A stretch of DNA of 30,350 nt from positions 1 through 30,350 of IMG/VR virus record IMGVR_UViG_3300020207_001125. One strand, written 5' to 3'. The notes under the pieces were generated by a model that was not told the origin of the DNA, ran no database searches, and saw only the letters and a list, made by a program, of their open reading frames with translations. Position 1 is the stretch's first letter. Every line of letters begins with the position of its first letter. The position numbers and the translations under genes are program-made. This stretch comes from a virus. Shown here piece after piece: positions 6,750 to 14,069 of this stretch.

Positions 6750-7414
6750 TCGTTTACATCCTCGGGAGTGTTTATTTCTACTCCATTATATTGTACACTC
6801 AAACAACCTATTTGCCAACCATTTTTGAGCCAGCGAAGTTGTTCTAGTTGCTCAATAGTTTCTTCTTTTTCAATTTCAAGTGTAGGATACATTTCAAGAG
6901 CATTACGCCGATAACCGTATACGCCTAGATGCCAATTGCCGTATCCTGTCATACCTCTACCAAACCATAAACACTGATCTCCTGCACGTACCATTTTAAC
7001 CGAGTTAGGATCATTTTGTTTTTCTTCGGGCATTTCAGTCCATACAGTTGTTACAGGGTAGTGTTGCAAATGCCATTTTACTTTTTCAATTATATCAATA
7101 GTTACATCTGGCATGTCACCTTGCACATTTATAAAATTATCATACTCGTCGAACAAACTACTTTTTATTGCACCAGCACAACGTTCTGTACCATTAGCAT
7201 AATCTTTTGAGTCTATGTAAACTTTACCGCCTGCACTTTGAATACATTGTGCAATAGTCTTATTATCAGTAAGCACGTATGTTGGTATCTTAGACGCAAT
7301 ACAAGCGTCATACACACGTCTAATCATAGGAACGCCATCTAACATAGCTAGAGGCTTTGCAGGGTAGCGTGTTGACCCGTATCTAGCGGGAATAAGAATG
7401 GCTGACGATGTCAC
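6725..7414 (-). CDS. kdsB: 3-deoxy-manno-octulosonate cytidylyltransferase (CMP-Kdo synthetase)
   Basis: A 229-residue protein that should couple CTP and Kdo to CMP-Kdo. The N-terminal nucleotide-binding motif IPARYGSTRYPAKPL (about residues 8-22), ADP-like loop YVLTDN, NGTERCAGA and the product-site segment NVQGDMPDV are the classic KdsB landmarks. The C-terminus GVEINTPEDVNEWL also fits. It is slightly shorter than bacterial KdsB (about 245-250). The start is a GTG (7412-7414) with AAAGGA six bases upstream, and it overlaps the kdsA end by 32 bases, so the two are translated from one message. With KdsA it forms the last part of the CMP-Kdo pathway. KdsC and KdsD are absent here and would come from the host. 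Confidence 0.94.
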   Translation of the reverse strand: MTSSAILIPARYGSTRYPAKPLAMLDGVPMIRRVYDACIASKIPTYVLTDNKTIAQCIQSAGGKVYIDSKDYANGTERCAGAIKSSLFDEYDNFINVQGDMPDVTIDIIEKVKWHLQHYPVTTVWTEMPEEKQNDPNSVKMVRAGDQCLWFGRGMTGYGNWHLGVYGYRRNALEMYPTLEIEKEETIEQLEQLRWLKNGWQIGCLSVQYNGVEINTPEDVNEWLNKHSQ

Positions 7415-8156
7415 GTACTATCCTTTCAAAATGTATTAGTTTGATCATGTTAGGTCCATCACTTGGTGCATTATCTGGATCACCATGTACCTCTAGAAAA
7501 AAGTTATTAATTCCCAAAGCAGAAGCGGCACGAGTAAGACCAGGCACGTAATCACGATTGCCGCCAGAGCTCGTTCCATTTCCTCCTGGCTTTTGTACGG
7601 AATGGGTAGCATCCAGAAAAATAGGAACGCTATAGTTGTCAAGCATATAATTGAGACCAGTAAAATCAACAACAAGGGTATTATAACCAAAACTTGTACC
7701 TCTCTCTGTTATCCATACTTCTTCAGCACCTTCTGTTTTTGAAAGGATACCTTCTACGTCCCAAGGTGCTAAGAACTGTCCTTTTTTAATATTTACAATG
7801 CGTCCACTATCACAAGCAGCTCTAATTAGATCTGTTTGACGACATAAGAATGCAGGAATCTGTAATACATCAATGCTTGCATCAACACTAGTAATAGTAT
7901 AAACATGTTGTTTTTCATGCACGTCTGTTAATATTTTTAAATTAGGAATCTGCTCTTTAATCTTATCCATATCTCTAATAAACTGCGGCAACCCTATGCC
8001 ACGTTTACTGTTTAGACTTGTACGATTTGCTTTATCAAAACTTGCTTTAAAATAATATTCAATGCCTAGTTTATCACACACTCGTTTACATTCTTTTGCA
8101 ATTTCTAAACTTTGTTCTATTGATTCATGTTGACATGGTCCTGCAATTATTCTCAT
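7383..8156 (-). CDS. kdsA: 3-deoxy-8-phosphooctulonate synthase (Kdo-8-P synthase), metal-dependent class
   Basis: A 257-residue aldolase that condenses arabinose-5-phosphate with phosphoenolpyruvate. Family motifs are plain: FKASFDKANRTS (37-48), ITDVHE-like LTDVHEKQ (76-83), QIPAFLCRQTDL (99-110), NIKKGQF (122-128), SSGGNRDYVPGL (196-207) and EVHGDPDNAPSDGP (222-235). C8 in AGPCQHES replaces the asparagine of metal-free enzymes, and H185, E222 and D233 complete the metal site described for the Aquifex-type class II enzyme. The gene is preceded by AAAGGA and lies directly upstream of kdsB, so both steps are co-expressed. Its place inside a phage replication transcript suggests use early or mid infection. 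Confidence 0.95.
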   Translation of the reverse strand: MRIIAGPCQHESIEQSLEIAKECKRVCDKLGIEYYFKASFDKANRTSLNSKRGIGLPQFIRDMDKIKEQIPNLKILTDVHEKQHVYTITSVDASIDVLQIPAFLCRQTDLIRAACDSGRIVNIKKGQFLAPWDVEGILSKTEGAEEVWITERGTSFGYNTLVVDFTGLNYMLDNYSVPIFLDATHSVQKPGGNGTSSGGNRDYVPGLTRAASALGINNFFLEVHGDPDNAPSDGPNMIKLIHFERIVRDIVSHSYSR

Positions 8157-8422
8157 TTACTGTCCTTTACTAGATAATACGTTGTTACTAACTTATCCAT
8201 TTGTTTTTTTATTGTTGGGTGTGTTTCTGCTAAATCACATAAGTTTAGCCATTCACCATAGTCTAATAATCTACCTTGTGCTCTTGCTACAGCACCCGGA
8301 TCACCTCCAACAATCCAACGAGGAATTTCAGGCTTGTCTCGATAATGAGCATATACTACTCCGTTTGCACGTTCGTATATCAATGCCTCACCGGGGATTA
8401 ATTTTTTCGATTGCGACATCAT
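8153..8422 (-). CDS. Conserved-type small phage protein, 89 residues
   Basis: The sequence MMSQSKKLIPGEALIYERANGVVYAHYRD, then IPRWIVGGDP and ARAQGRLLDYGEWLNL, recalls a protein present in many marine and enteric T4-like phages with no assigned role. It has no transmembrane segment, signal or catalytic motif. Two adjacent ATGs (8422 and 8419) are possible starts; AAAGG lies 5 or 8 bases before them. Its start overlaps the methyltransferase end by 35 bases and its stop overlaps the kdsA ATG, so it is part of the long transcript. Confidence 0.75.
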   Translation of the reverse strand: MMSQSKKLIPGEALIYERANGVVYAHYRDKPEIPRWIVGGDPGAVARAQGRLLDYGEWLNLCDLAETHPTIKKQMDKLVTTYYLVKDSK

Positions 8423-8930
8423 ACTTGCCTTTGCTAGTTAGCTCGTCATAGACAACTTCGCCGGCTATGCATTTATTAATTTTTTCTAGCCACCAATCTG
8501 ACGACTCTAAAGTTATATGTGCATTTCTACCGTCTGGTAAAGTTTTACGAGCAGGTAATGTATCTATTCGTAGCCAAATATATTTGTTTGCTAAACTGTT
8601 AATATGTTCTAGAACTTCTTCAACATAGTTAGGTTCTATATGTTCTAATACATCATTTGAAAATACGCAATCGTATGTTTTATTAGGCAATCCTTCAAAC
8701 AACTTTACAGCAGGATCATAGCCTTCACACAATGTATTTTTATATTGATCTCGAATATCAGCAAGTACATGGCCTTTGCCGCATCCGTAATCAAGCAGAG
8801 AGCTAGGCTTCCATGCATCCATCCATGTATGGAATTTGCCTAGCTTCTTAGGTTTACCTCCGAAGCCTTGTGGCCGACTAGAGTCAGTGTGAAGACTTCG
8901 GAGTTGTTTAATATACGATTTACTGTACAT
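8388..8930 (-). CDS. Class I SAM-dependent methyltransferase
   Basis: A 180-residue Rossmann-fold methyltransferase. Motif I is LDYGCGKG (46-53), the acidic residue of motif II lies in EGYDPAV (69-75), and VFSNDVLEHIEP (89-100) is motif IV/post-I of the methyltransferase-11/23 type. The C-terminal part is short. The target is unknown: the surrounding sugar genes make a carbohydrate plausible, while small phage methyltransferases of this type also act on other molecules. Its ATG overlaps the last base of the YhhQ gene stop (TAATG). Confidence 0.88.
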   Translation of the reverse strand: MYSKSYIKQLRSLHTDSSRPQGFGGKPKKLGKFHTWMDAWKPSSLLDYGCGKGHVLADIRDQYKNTLCEGYDPAVKLFEGLPNKTYDCVFSNDVLEHIEPNYVEEVLEHINSLANKYIWLRIDTLPARKTLPDGRNAHITLESSDWWLEKINKCIAGEVVYDELTSKGKYDVAIEKINPR

Positions 8931-9586
8931 TAACCTGCCTGTGTATCGCTCATTTTACCTTTTAGGTAACGTAGTAATACACCGTATGCTGGTAAAAACA
9001 CAATCAATCCAACTACAATTTTTGTAAGTGTATTGTTTTGTGCAACAACATGCCAGTTAGCACCAATCCATGATAGGTTGCCTTCTGCATCAAGCGAACC
9101 TGCAAACGCCACATAAAAGAATGAATATGTGTCAATAATGTTAGCCGCGATAGTTGAAATCGCCGGAGCTGCCCACCATGCATTTGAACGTTCTCTGATT
9201 GCTTGGAATACATATACATCAAGCATTGTACCAATAGCATAAGCAGTACCACTTGCAAAACCAACTCTGTATGCGTGTGGATCATCTAATGCTAATAGCA
9301 CAAGAACTGATGCAATAATAGCAGGAATAATAGCCATTGCTACAACAGCACGACCTGCTTCCTTACCAACCATACGTACTGTAAGGTCAGTTGCTACAAC
9401 CACGATCGGAAACGTAAACGCTGCCGCCGCTAATGGAAATGATCCAAACAAGGGCAAGTCTGCTCCTGGGAATAAATCAAATCTAATTGTAACCAAGTAA
9501 TTACTTACTGCAATTACTAATGTGTGTAAGATTACTAGTTTAGTAACTAGTGCTCTGTCTACACCTTCTAGTAGTTTTGTAAACAT
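8930..9586 (-). CDS. yhhQ: YhhQ/VUT-family transporter, probable queuosine-precursor importer
   Basis: A 218-residue integral membrane protein with about six hydrophobic segments. The pattern VIAVSNYLVTIRFDLFPG, FTFPIVVVATDLTVRMVGKEAGR, VGFASGTAYAIGTMLDVYVFQAIRER and STIAANIIDTYSFFYVAFAG is typical of the YhhQ (VUT) family, whose E. coli member imports 7-deazaguanine precursors (preQ0/preQ1) through the inner membrane. Phages use 7-deazaguanines to modify DNA or tRNA. No tgt, dpdA or queuosine-synthesis gene is visible in this window, so the use of the imported base here is open. It has SD AAGGAAAG before the ATG and follows the cupin gene. Confidence 0.88.
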   Translation of the reverse strand: MFTKLLEGVDRALVTKLVILHTLVIAVSNYLVTIRFDLFPGADLPLFGSFPLAAAAFTFPIVVVATDLTVRMVGKEAGRAVVAMAIIPAIIASVLVLLALDDPHAYRVGFASGTAYAIGTMLDVYVFQAIRERSNAWWAAPAISTIAANIIDTYSFFYVAFAGSLDAEGNLSWIGANWHVVAQNNTLTKIVVGLIVFLPAYGVLLRYLKGKMSDTQAG

Positions 9587-9589
9587 ATT

Positions 9590-9958
9590 TTACTTCTTTC
9601 CTTTTGTTGCGGAGCCTACTGTTCTTCTCACGATATCATCATGATTAAATTCCGCCCAGTAAAGTTCAAAAGCGACTCCATCTTCCAAACCTTCAAACTG
9701 GTGGACTTTTCCAGGCTTCACTTGCGTGAACTCTCCTGGGCCAAGAATAGTTTCATCAACTAATCCTTCTTGGTCTGCATCTTGCCAAACACGGACAAGC
9801 ATTTTGCCCGATTCAACAAAGAATCCGTTCCATTTGTATTTGTGTTCATGTTCTGAACACTTATATCCTGCTTTGTATTCAATGCGGTGAAACTCAAGTA
9901 CACCGTTAGCATGAATTAGTTCTGTCTGACCCCAAATCTTTCCTGCTTTCATTGTCAT
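9590..9958 (-). CDS. Single-domain cupin protein
   Basis: A 122-residue beta-barrel protein. The first cupin motif is visible as CSEHEHKYKWNGFFVESG (about residues 34-51), with two histidines for metal, and the second as PGKVHQFEG (about 82-90). The spacing fits the RmlC-like cupin superfamily, close in style to the C-terminal half of type II mannose-6-phosphate isomerases. Cupins of this size act as sugar isomerases, epimerases or binding proteins. The substrate is not indicated. Strong SD GGAG precedes the ATG. The gene sits between a conserved unknown and yhhQ on the uvsW transcript. Confidence 0.8.
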   Translation of the reverse strand: MTMKAGKIWGQTELIHANGVLEFHRIEYKAGYKCSEHEHKYKWNGFFVESGKMLVRVWQDADQEGLVDETILGPGEFTQVKPGKVHQFEGLEDGVAFELYWAEFNHDDIVRRTVGSATKGKK

Positions 9959-9968
9959 AACCTTTCTC

Positions 9969-10475
9969 CTACAATAATCCTGAATAATCTATAACTTCAC
10001 TCTGTCTACTAATATCTTTTACAAAATATGCACACAATGGCTTTGGACCATCGTCAATAGGTATTCCTAAGAGCTGACCGTTTTTCATTTTAGGAAAATA
10101 CCATTTAACATCATTATAGAAATTAGTAACTTTAATTTCGCCAAAGTCAAATTTAAAACTAGATATTGGATTAAATAGAAACGCTTCAAAGCCTCTGTCA
10201 TTAATACTTGTTAATGGTAGTATCTCTAAATCGTTTCCGCTATAACTATCACCAACAGCCATACACCAATCAACTGGCACCATAATTTCTTTTCCATTAA
10301 TTTCCATTACTATTGCAGGAGCACTAAATGATTCAACAAAAATCATTGGAATAAAAAAGAAGTCAGGATTTTTTGGATCTGAATTATCTAGTACACTAAA
10401 ATGTATTTCTTCTTCTAATTCATCAGGTAAATTTTTTAATTTGTAGCATGTGTTATCTAATGTTAATATTTGCAT
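9969..10475 (-). CDS. Conserved-type phage protein next to uvsW, function unknown
   Basis: A 168-residue protein beginning MQILTLDNTCYKLKNLPDELEEEI and containing PVDWCMAVGDSYSGNDLEILPLTSINDRGFEAFLFNP, VKWYFPKMKNGQLLGIPI and DISRQSEVIDYSGLL. I recall proteins with these phrases next to uvsW or other replication genes in marine T4-like phages; none has a known function. Composition is acidic and aromatic, with no signal peptide or membrane segment. It starts 2 bases after the uvsW stop and has no clear ribosome binding site, so translation may be coupled to uvsW. Confidence 0.75.
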   Translation of the reverse strand: MQILTLDNTCYKLKNLPDELEEEIHFSVLDNSDPKNPDFFFIPMIFVESFSAPAIVMEINGKEIMVPVDWCMAVGDSYSGNDLEILPLTSINDRGFEAFLFNPISSFKFDFGEIKVTNFYNDVKWYFPKMKNGQLLGIPIDDGPKPLCAYFVKDISRQSEVIDYSGLL

Positions 10476-10477
10476 TT

Positions 10478-11941
10478 TTAATTCCAGTCAATTTTTTCTA
10501 TAGTAAAGGGATACTGTGCATCCTTATAGAATTTTTTACGTTGTGTTAAATGACGTTTAGCAAATTTGCAACTTGATGTAATATCCCAAATTTGCACAAA
10601 GTCTTTGTCTTTTGCTTTTCGAACTCCTCGTCCGATAGATTGTATTACACGAACAAAAGACTTACCAGGTTCAATAAGTACCAAATTAAAAATGCGAGGA
10701 ATGTTGATACCAACGGCAGCAACACCATACGTAGCGATGACCACGTGATTATCTGCTTCATTGATTTCGTCATATGCTTCCTTTCTGTCTTTTAGTTTGA
10801 CATCACCTTTAACGAATACTGATCCCGGTATGCGTTCTTGTAACATTTCACCTGCAGATATTCTATCTACAAGTATTAGTGTGTTGCCTTCTTGCCTTAC
10901 ATTGTTTAATAGTTTGCCTATGTAGTCAATTCTATCTTTGTTAGTAACAAGATATTTTAATTCTGACTGGTAATCTGTAAATGCCTGTGTGTCTAATAAC
11001 TGACAAATGTTTACGTGACAGTTAGATAGAACTCCTTTGTCTTGCAATTCCTTTGCAGTAATACTTCCTATTACTGGACCTAATGAAGCGTGGATTGATT
11101 CAAACTCAAACTTTTCTTTTGGAACAGTTCCAGTGAGGCCCCAGCGAATTGGTGCATTGCGTAGGTTGCGTGTAAGTAGATTCTTTAATACTTCTGCTTT
11201 AGCTTGGTGTACTTCGTCAACAATAATAGTGCTAACACCGTCTAAGAACTCTGCTAGACTTAGTACTGCACTGCCGTCTTTAAACTTCTTGTCTAAGATG
11301 TTCAAGCTCTGCCAAGTACAGATAGTGTGAGTCTTACCTAACTCTTTTCTGTCTCCGAAGTACACCCCTACGTCTAACCCACAATTGATATAGTCTTCTT
11401 CTGTTTGTGTAACAAGTGATTTGTTAGGCACAATAACAAGACTACGTCCGTACGGCTCACTTAAATGTGACAGTGTTGCAGTTGTAATTGTTTTACCTGC
11501 GCCTGTTGCAATCTCTTGCAAGCTCTGTGGGTTTTGTAGAAAGTTGTTGATTGCTGTAACTTGATAGTCACGCAACATAATAAGCTCGCCTTCTGCCGGA
11601 TGTCCTTTAGGCCATCTTACATCTTGGTCTGCCCAGTATGATTCTGTAATGGTAGGAAAGTTAAACTGTACTGGATGTCTATTGTCTTCAATATCGACTA
11701 TTTGGACATTATTTTTTGTAAGTACTTCAACAATAGTATCAAGATGATTAACGTAGCCGGTGCCGCCAATGCCAAAGAAAGCAACTTTGCCATCCCAACG
11801 CCCGAGCTTATACTGAGGCATGTATCGTGCATAAGGCACTTCGAACTTGAGTGCATTACTAAGTTTACGTCTGACGTCAACTTCTAATCCTTCCAGTTTG
11901 ATGTTTACTTCATCTTCAATTATTAATCTGCAACTTGCCAT
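10478..11941 (-). CDS. uvsW: UvsW-type DNA helicase (recombination and replication fork reversal)
   Basis: A 487-residue superfamily 2 helicase. The Q-like RDYQVTAINNF (124-134) precedes Walker A ATGAGKT (145-151), DEVH (242-245) is motif II, LTGTVP is motif III, and the second RecA domain ends with QSIGRGVRKAKD (motif VI). In T4, UvsW unwinds branched DNA and R-loops and switches replication from origin to recombination-dependent mode. The first 110 residues form the small N-terminal DNA-binding domain. The length fits T4 UvsW (about 500). The start overlaps the stop of the upstream unknown gene by one base. Confidence 0.95.
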   Translation of the reverse strand: MASCRLIIEDEVNIKLEGLEVDVRRKLSNALKFEVPYARYMPQYKLGRWDGKVAFFGIGGTGYVNHLDTIVEVLTKNNVQIVDIEDNRHPVQFNFPTITESYWADQDVRWPKGHPAEGELIMLRDYQVTAINNFLQNPQSLQEIATGAGKTITTATLSHLSEPYGRSLVIVPNKSLVTQTEEDYINCGLDVGVYFGDRKELGKTHTICTWQSLNILDKKFKDGSAVLSLAEFLDGVSTIIVDEVHQAKAEVLKNLLTRNLRNAPIRWGLTGTVPKEKFEFESIHASLGPVIGSITAKELQDKGVLSNCHVNICQLLDTQAFTDYQSELKYLVTNKDRIDYIGKLLNNVRQEGNTLILVDRISAGEMLQERIPGSVFVKGDVKLKDRKEAYDEINEADNHVVIATYGVAAVGINIPRIFNLVLIEPGKSFVRVIQSIGRGVRKAKDKDFVQIWDITSSCKFAKRHLTQRKKFYKDAQYPFTIEKIDWN

Positions 11942-13200
11942 TATAATTCTTGTATTCCTTGGTGTTGGTGTCTCATTATTTGACTTGCAGTTTCATCATA
12001 ATGAATAACCAAATCTGCTTCGTTAATGTATGTTTGAACATTAGACGAAGGTCTTATACTCCCCATCATTAACACTGTAAGTGCCTGCCATCCTGATTTA
12101 ATTAATGGCTTTGGTACTTTATTGTTATTAATATACACTACTTTCAATGATTTGTCAAGTGAAGAATTTAGATTATGTTGTTTAACATATGAATTAAATT
12201 CATAATTTGCATGTGTATCTAATCTAAACAATACACTAGACTCTGACGACTCAATGAATCCAGATAATCCAGAATGTATTTGATATAATGGTTCTAAAGG
12301 TGTTGCTTCTGGTAGAACAACTAACAATGGAAATCTATCTAGCTCAAGCAGAGTTTCACAAAGATTGTTTGTATTAAATTGTTTACTGTTAACAAGTACA
12401 TGTGATTTATCTCGTCTAACAACTTTTTGTGACAGTGTTGTAAGCATATTGATACTAGTATCTAACTCGTCTTCGTCAAAGTACTCTAGACCTAACTTGG
12501 TACTACGATCTTTATACATAGACAAATTATCAACTGTAGGTTTGCCTAGGCTCGATACCATATAATTGATTGCACGTTCATTGAGATTTTCTAATTTATA
12601 ATTGTATATTCCAGGTACATAATTATTTTTATTTGTTTTCATTTCTTGAATCTTTTCATACCAATCTAATAATTCTGTATCTATTTCAAAACTTTTATTT
12701 TTAAATGCATCAATAATAGATACGGTAGTAGTTTCGTTTAATACAAAGTAATGTTCGTGTGATCCTTTAGCATGATAATATTCAGATGGATTTTTTGAAA
12801 TGTTTTCAATTTCTATTATAAGTTTTTTACTAAAAGGAAATCTTACTTTAATCCATTTCCAATCTTGCTTGTAAGATTCGTATATATTATCGTCAACCAT
12901 TTCACTATGCGAAACAATCTTAATATATTTGCTGCGATCAATTTCACGTAAGGGCATACGTAAATTTTGAATTGCAAAGTCAAATTCATATCCTGATGAA
13001 ACATATTGTTCTTTATATGATTGTAATTTTTCTTTTACAAGGTCAAACTGTCGATCAGTTAATGCAGTACCTTTAAAAACCTGTCTTGCAATACTATACA
13101 TGATAGTTGCATCAGATTTATCAATCTCAATTTTTGGGCCACTTACAAGGCCTGCTAAGATTTCAAGAAGATCTTCTATGGTGTTTGCTTTATTAGTCAT
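11941..13200 (-). CDS. Large protein of unknown function, co-transcribed with uvsW
   Basis: A 419-residue protein that I cannot assign. The N-terminus (ANTIEDLLEILAGL, ATIMYSIARQVFKGTALTDRQFDLVKEKL) reads like a helical bundle. The centre is lysine and tyrosine rich, and the C-terminal third (LPLLVVLPEATPLEPLY to INEADLVIHYDETASQIM) looks like alternating strands and helices with a late LVIHYDE. No Walker A or nuclease motif can be seen. It is the first gene after a strong promoter and directly precedes uvsW, which suggests a role in recombination or replication. The ATG lies six bases after a -10 box with no ribosome binding site, so the message may be leaderless. Confidence 0.7.
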   Translation of the reverse strand: MTNKANTIEDLLEILAGLVSGPKIEIDKSDATIMYSIARQVFKGTALTDRQFDLVKEKLQSYKEQYVSSGYEFDFAIQNLRMPLREIDRSKYIKIVSHSEMVDDNIYESYKQDWKWIKVRFPFSKKLIIEIENISKNPSEYYHAKGSHEHYFVLNETTTVSIIDAFKNKSFEIDTELLDWYEKIQEMKTNKNNYVPGIYNYKLENLNERAINYMVSSLGKPTVDNLSMYKDRSTKLGLEYFDEDELDTSINMLTTLSQKVVRRDKSHVLVNSKQFNTNNLCETLLELDRFPLLVVLPEATPLEPLYQIHSGLSGFIESSESSVLFRLDTHANYEFNSYVKQHNLNSSLDKSLKVVYINNNKVPKPLIKSGWQALTVLMMGSIRPSSNVQTYINEADLVIHYDETASQIMRHQHQGIQEL

Positions 13201-13206
13201 ACGTAT

Positions 13207-13235
13207 AGTATAACTTAAATGAGCTTAGAAGTCAA
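13207..13235 (-). promoter_or_regulatory. Sigma70-type promoter of the uvsW transcript
   Basis: Minus strand TTGACT (13230-13235), a 17-base spacer and TATACT (13207-13212), then six bases and the ATG at 13198-13200. The -35 box is identical to that of the primase promoter and the spacing to the ATG is also identical. The -35 box lies inside the last codons of the gene ending at 13215. Confidence 0.82.
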
Positions 13236-14069
13236 GCGTTTAATAGGTAAACCTGTAGAAATTTCTTCTAGGGTAAACTCTGTCCAAGCATAGTCGTTTA
13301 ACCATTGTTGTCTATCAGGTCGTATAGGATTTTCTATATCGTGTAAAAAGTCGATATCATTAGCAGCTTCGTATGCTAAACTATGTGTGCTTACAAATGC
13401 AGGAATACCATTAATTATGCTATGTATGCCAGGATTGCTAGAATAACTTATTGTTGCCCATACATTAGAGAACCGCATATCAAAATCATCATATGTTCCG
13501 GCTATCTGTACAGGATCTTGTCGTCTAACATTTTTATATTGGTGTTCTATTGCATCTAGTCTACATCTAGGATGTGGGCGAAATATAATAGGTCGTTTGC
13601 TGTGTAATTGAATAGTTTCAATAGTATCCATTACCCATGTACTCATACGTGGCATGCCTTGCCACTGTAAACTTTTATCGTGTTGGCCACATATTAAAAT
13701 GTATTCGCCTTTGTTATTCCAAGGCTTTAATCTGAGTCCGAGTCGTTCAGCCCTACTGCTATCATTACCGCCATCGCCAAAAAAAGCATCTCTATTGATT
13801 CCATTTAAACCTACCTTCCATGTTGTTCCTCTTTTGATTCCGCCTACTTCTAAGACCACGGTCGGTTTGGATTGTGCCACGTTCCGTTGCCAGATATTTT
13901 TATTCGGACCCATTCTACCATTCCAAAGAACACTCCAAATAACATCAACATCAGATACATTGTCATTCCAAACAACATCATGACCATTAGCCATAGCACC
14001 ATTAGCAAAGGCATCAAAAACTGGTTTACTATTGAGTGCGCCATTTTGTGTCCATAAACTAAACTTCAT
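13215..14069 (-). CDS. Capsule-synthesis-like transferase, paralogue A
   Basis: A 284-residue protein with a GT-B-like C-terminal half. Key stretches are YILICGQ, RPIIFRPHPRCR (about residues 158-169), SYSSNPGIHSIINGIPAFVS (about 208-227) and a tail PIRPDRQQWLNDYAW. The arginine-proline-histidine-proline motif and the SxNPGIxSIIxGIP segment resemble the capsule polysaccharide synthesis group (KpsC/KpsS-like). In that group a known activity is beta-Kdo transfer from CMP-Kdo. Two relatives lie at 15773-16687 and 16674-17450. Since the phage also encodes KdsA and KdsB, a Kdo-using role is attractive but unproven. The 11-base overlap with the next upstream gene places it in the glycan operon. Confidence 0.7.
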   Translation of the reverse strand: MKFSLWTQNGALNSKPVFDAFANGAMANGHDVVWNDNVSDVDVIWSVLWNGRMGPNKNIWQRNVAQSKPTVVLEVGGIKRGTTWKVGLNGINRDAFFGDGGNDSSRAERLGLRLKPWNNKGEYILICGQHDKSLQWQGMPRMSTWVMDTIETIQLHSKRPIIFRPHPRCRLDAIEHQYKNVRRQDPVQIAGTYDDFDMRFSNVWATISYSSNPGIHSIINGIPAFVSTHSLAYEAANDIDFLHDIENPIRPDRQQWLNDYAWTEFTLEEISTGLPIKRLTSKLI

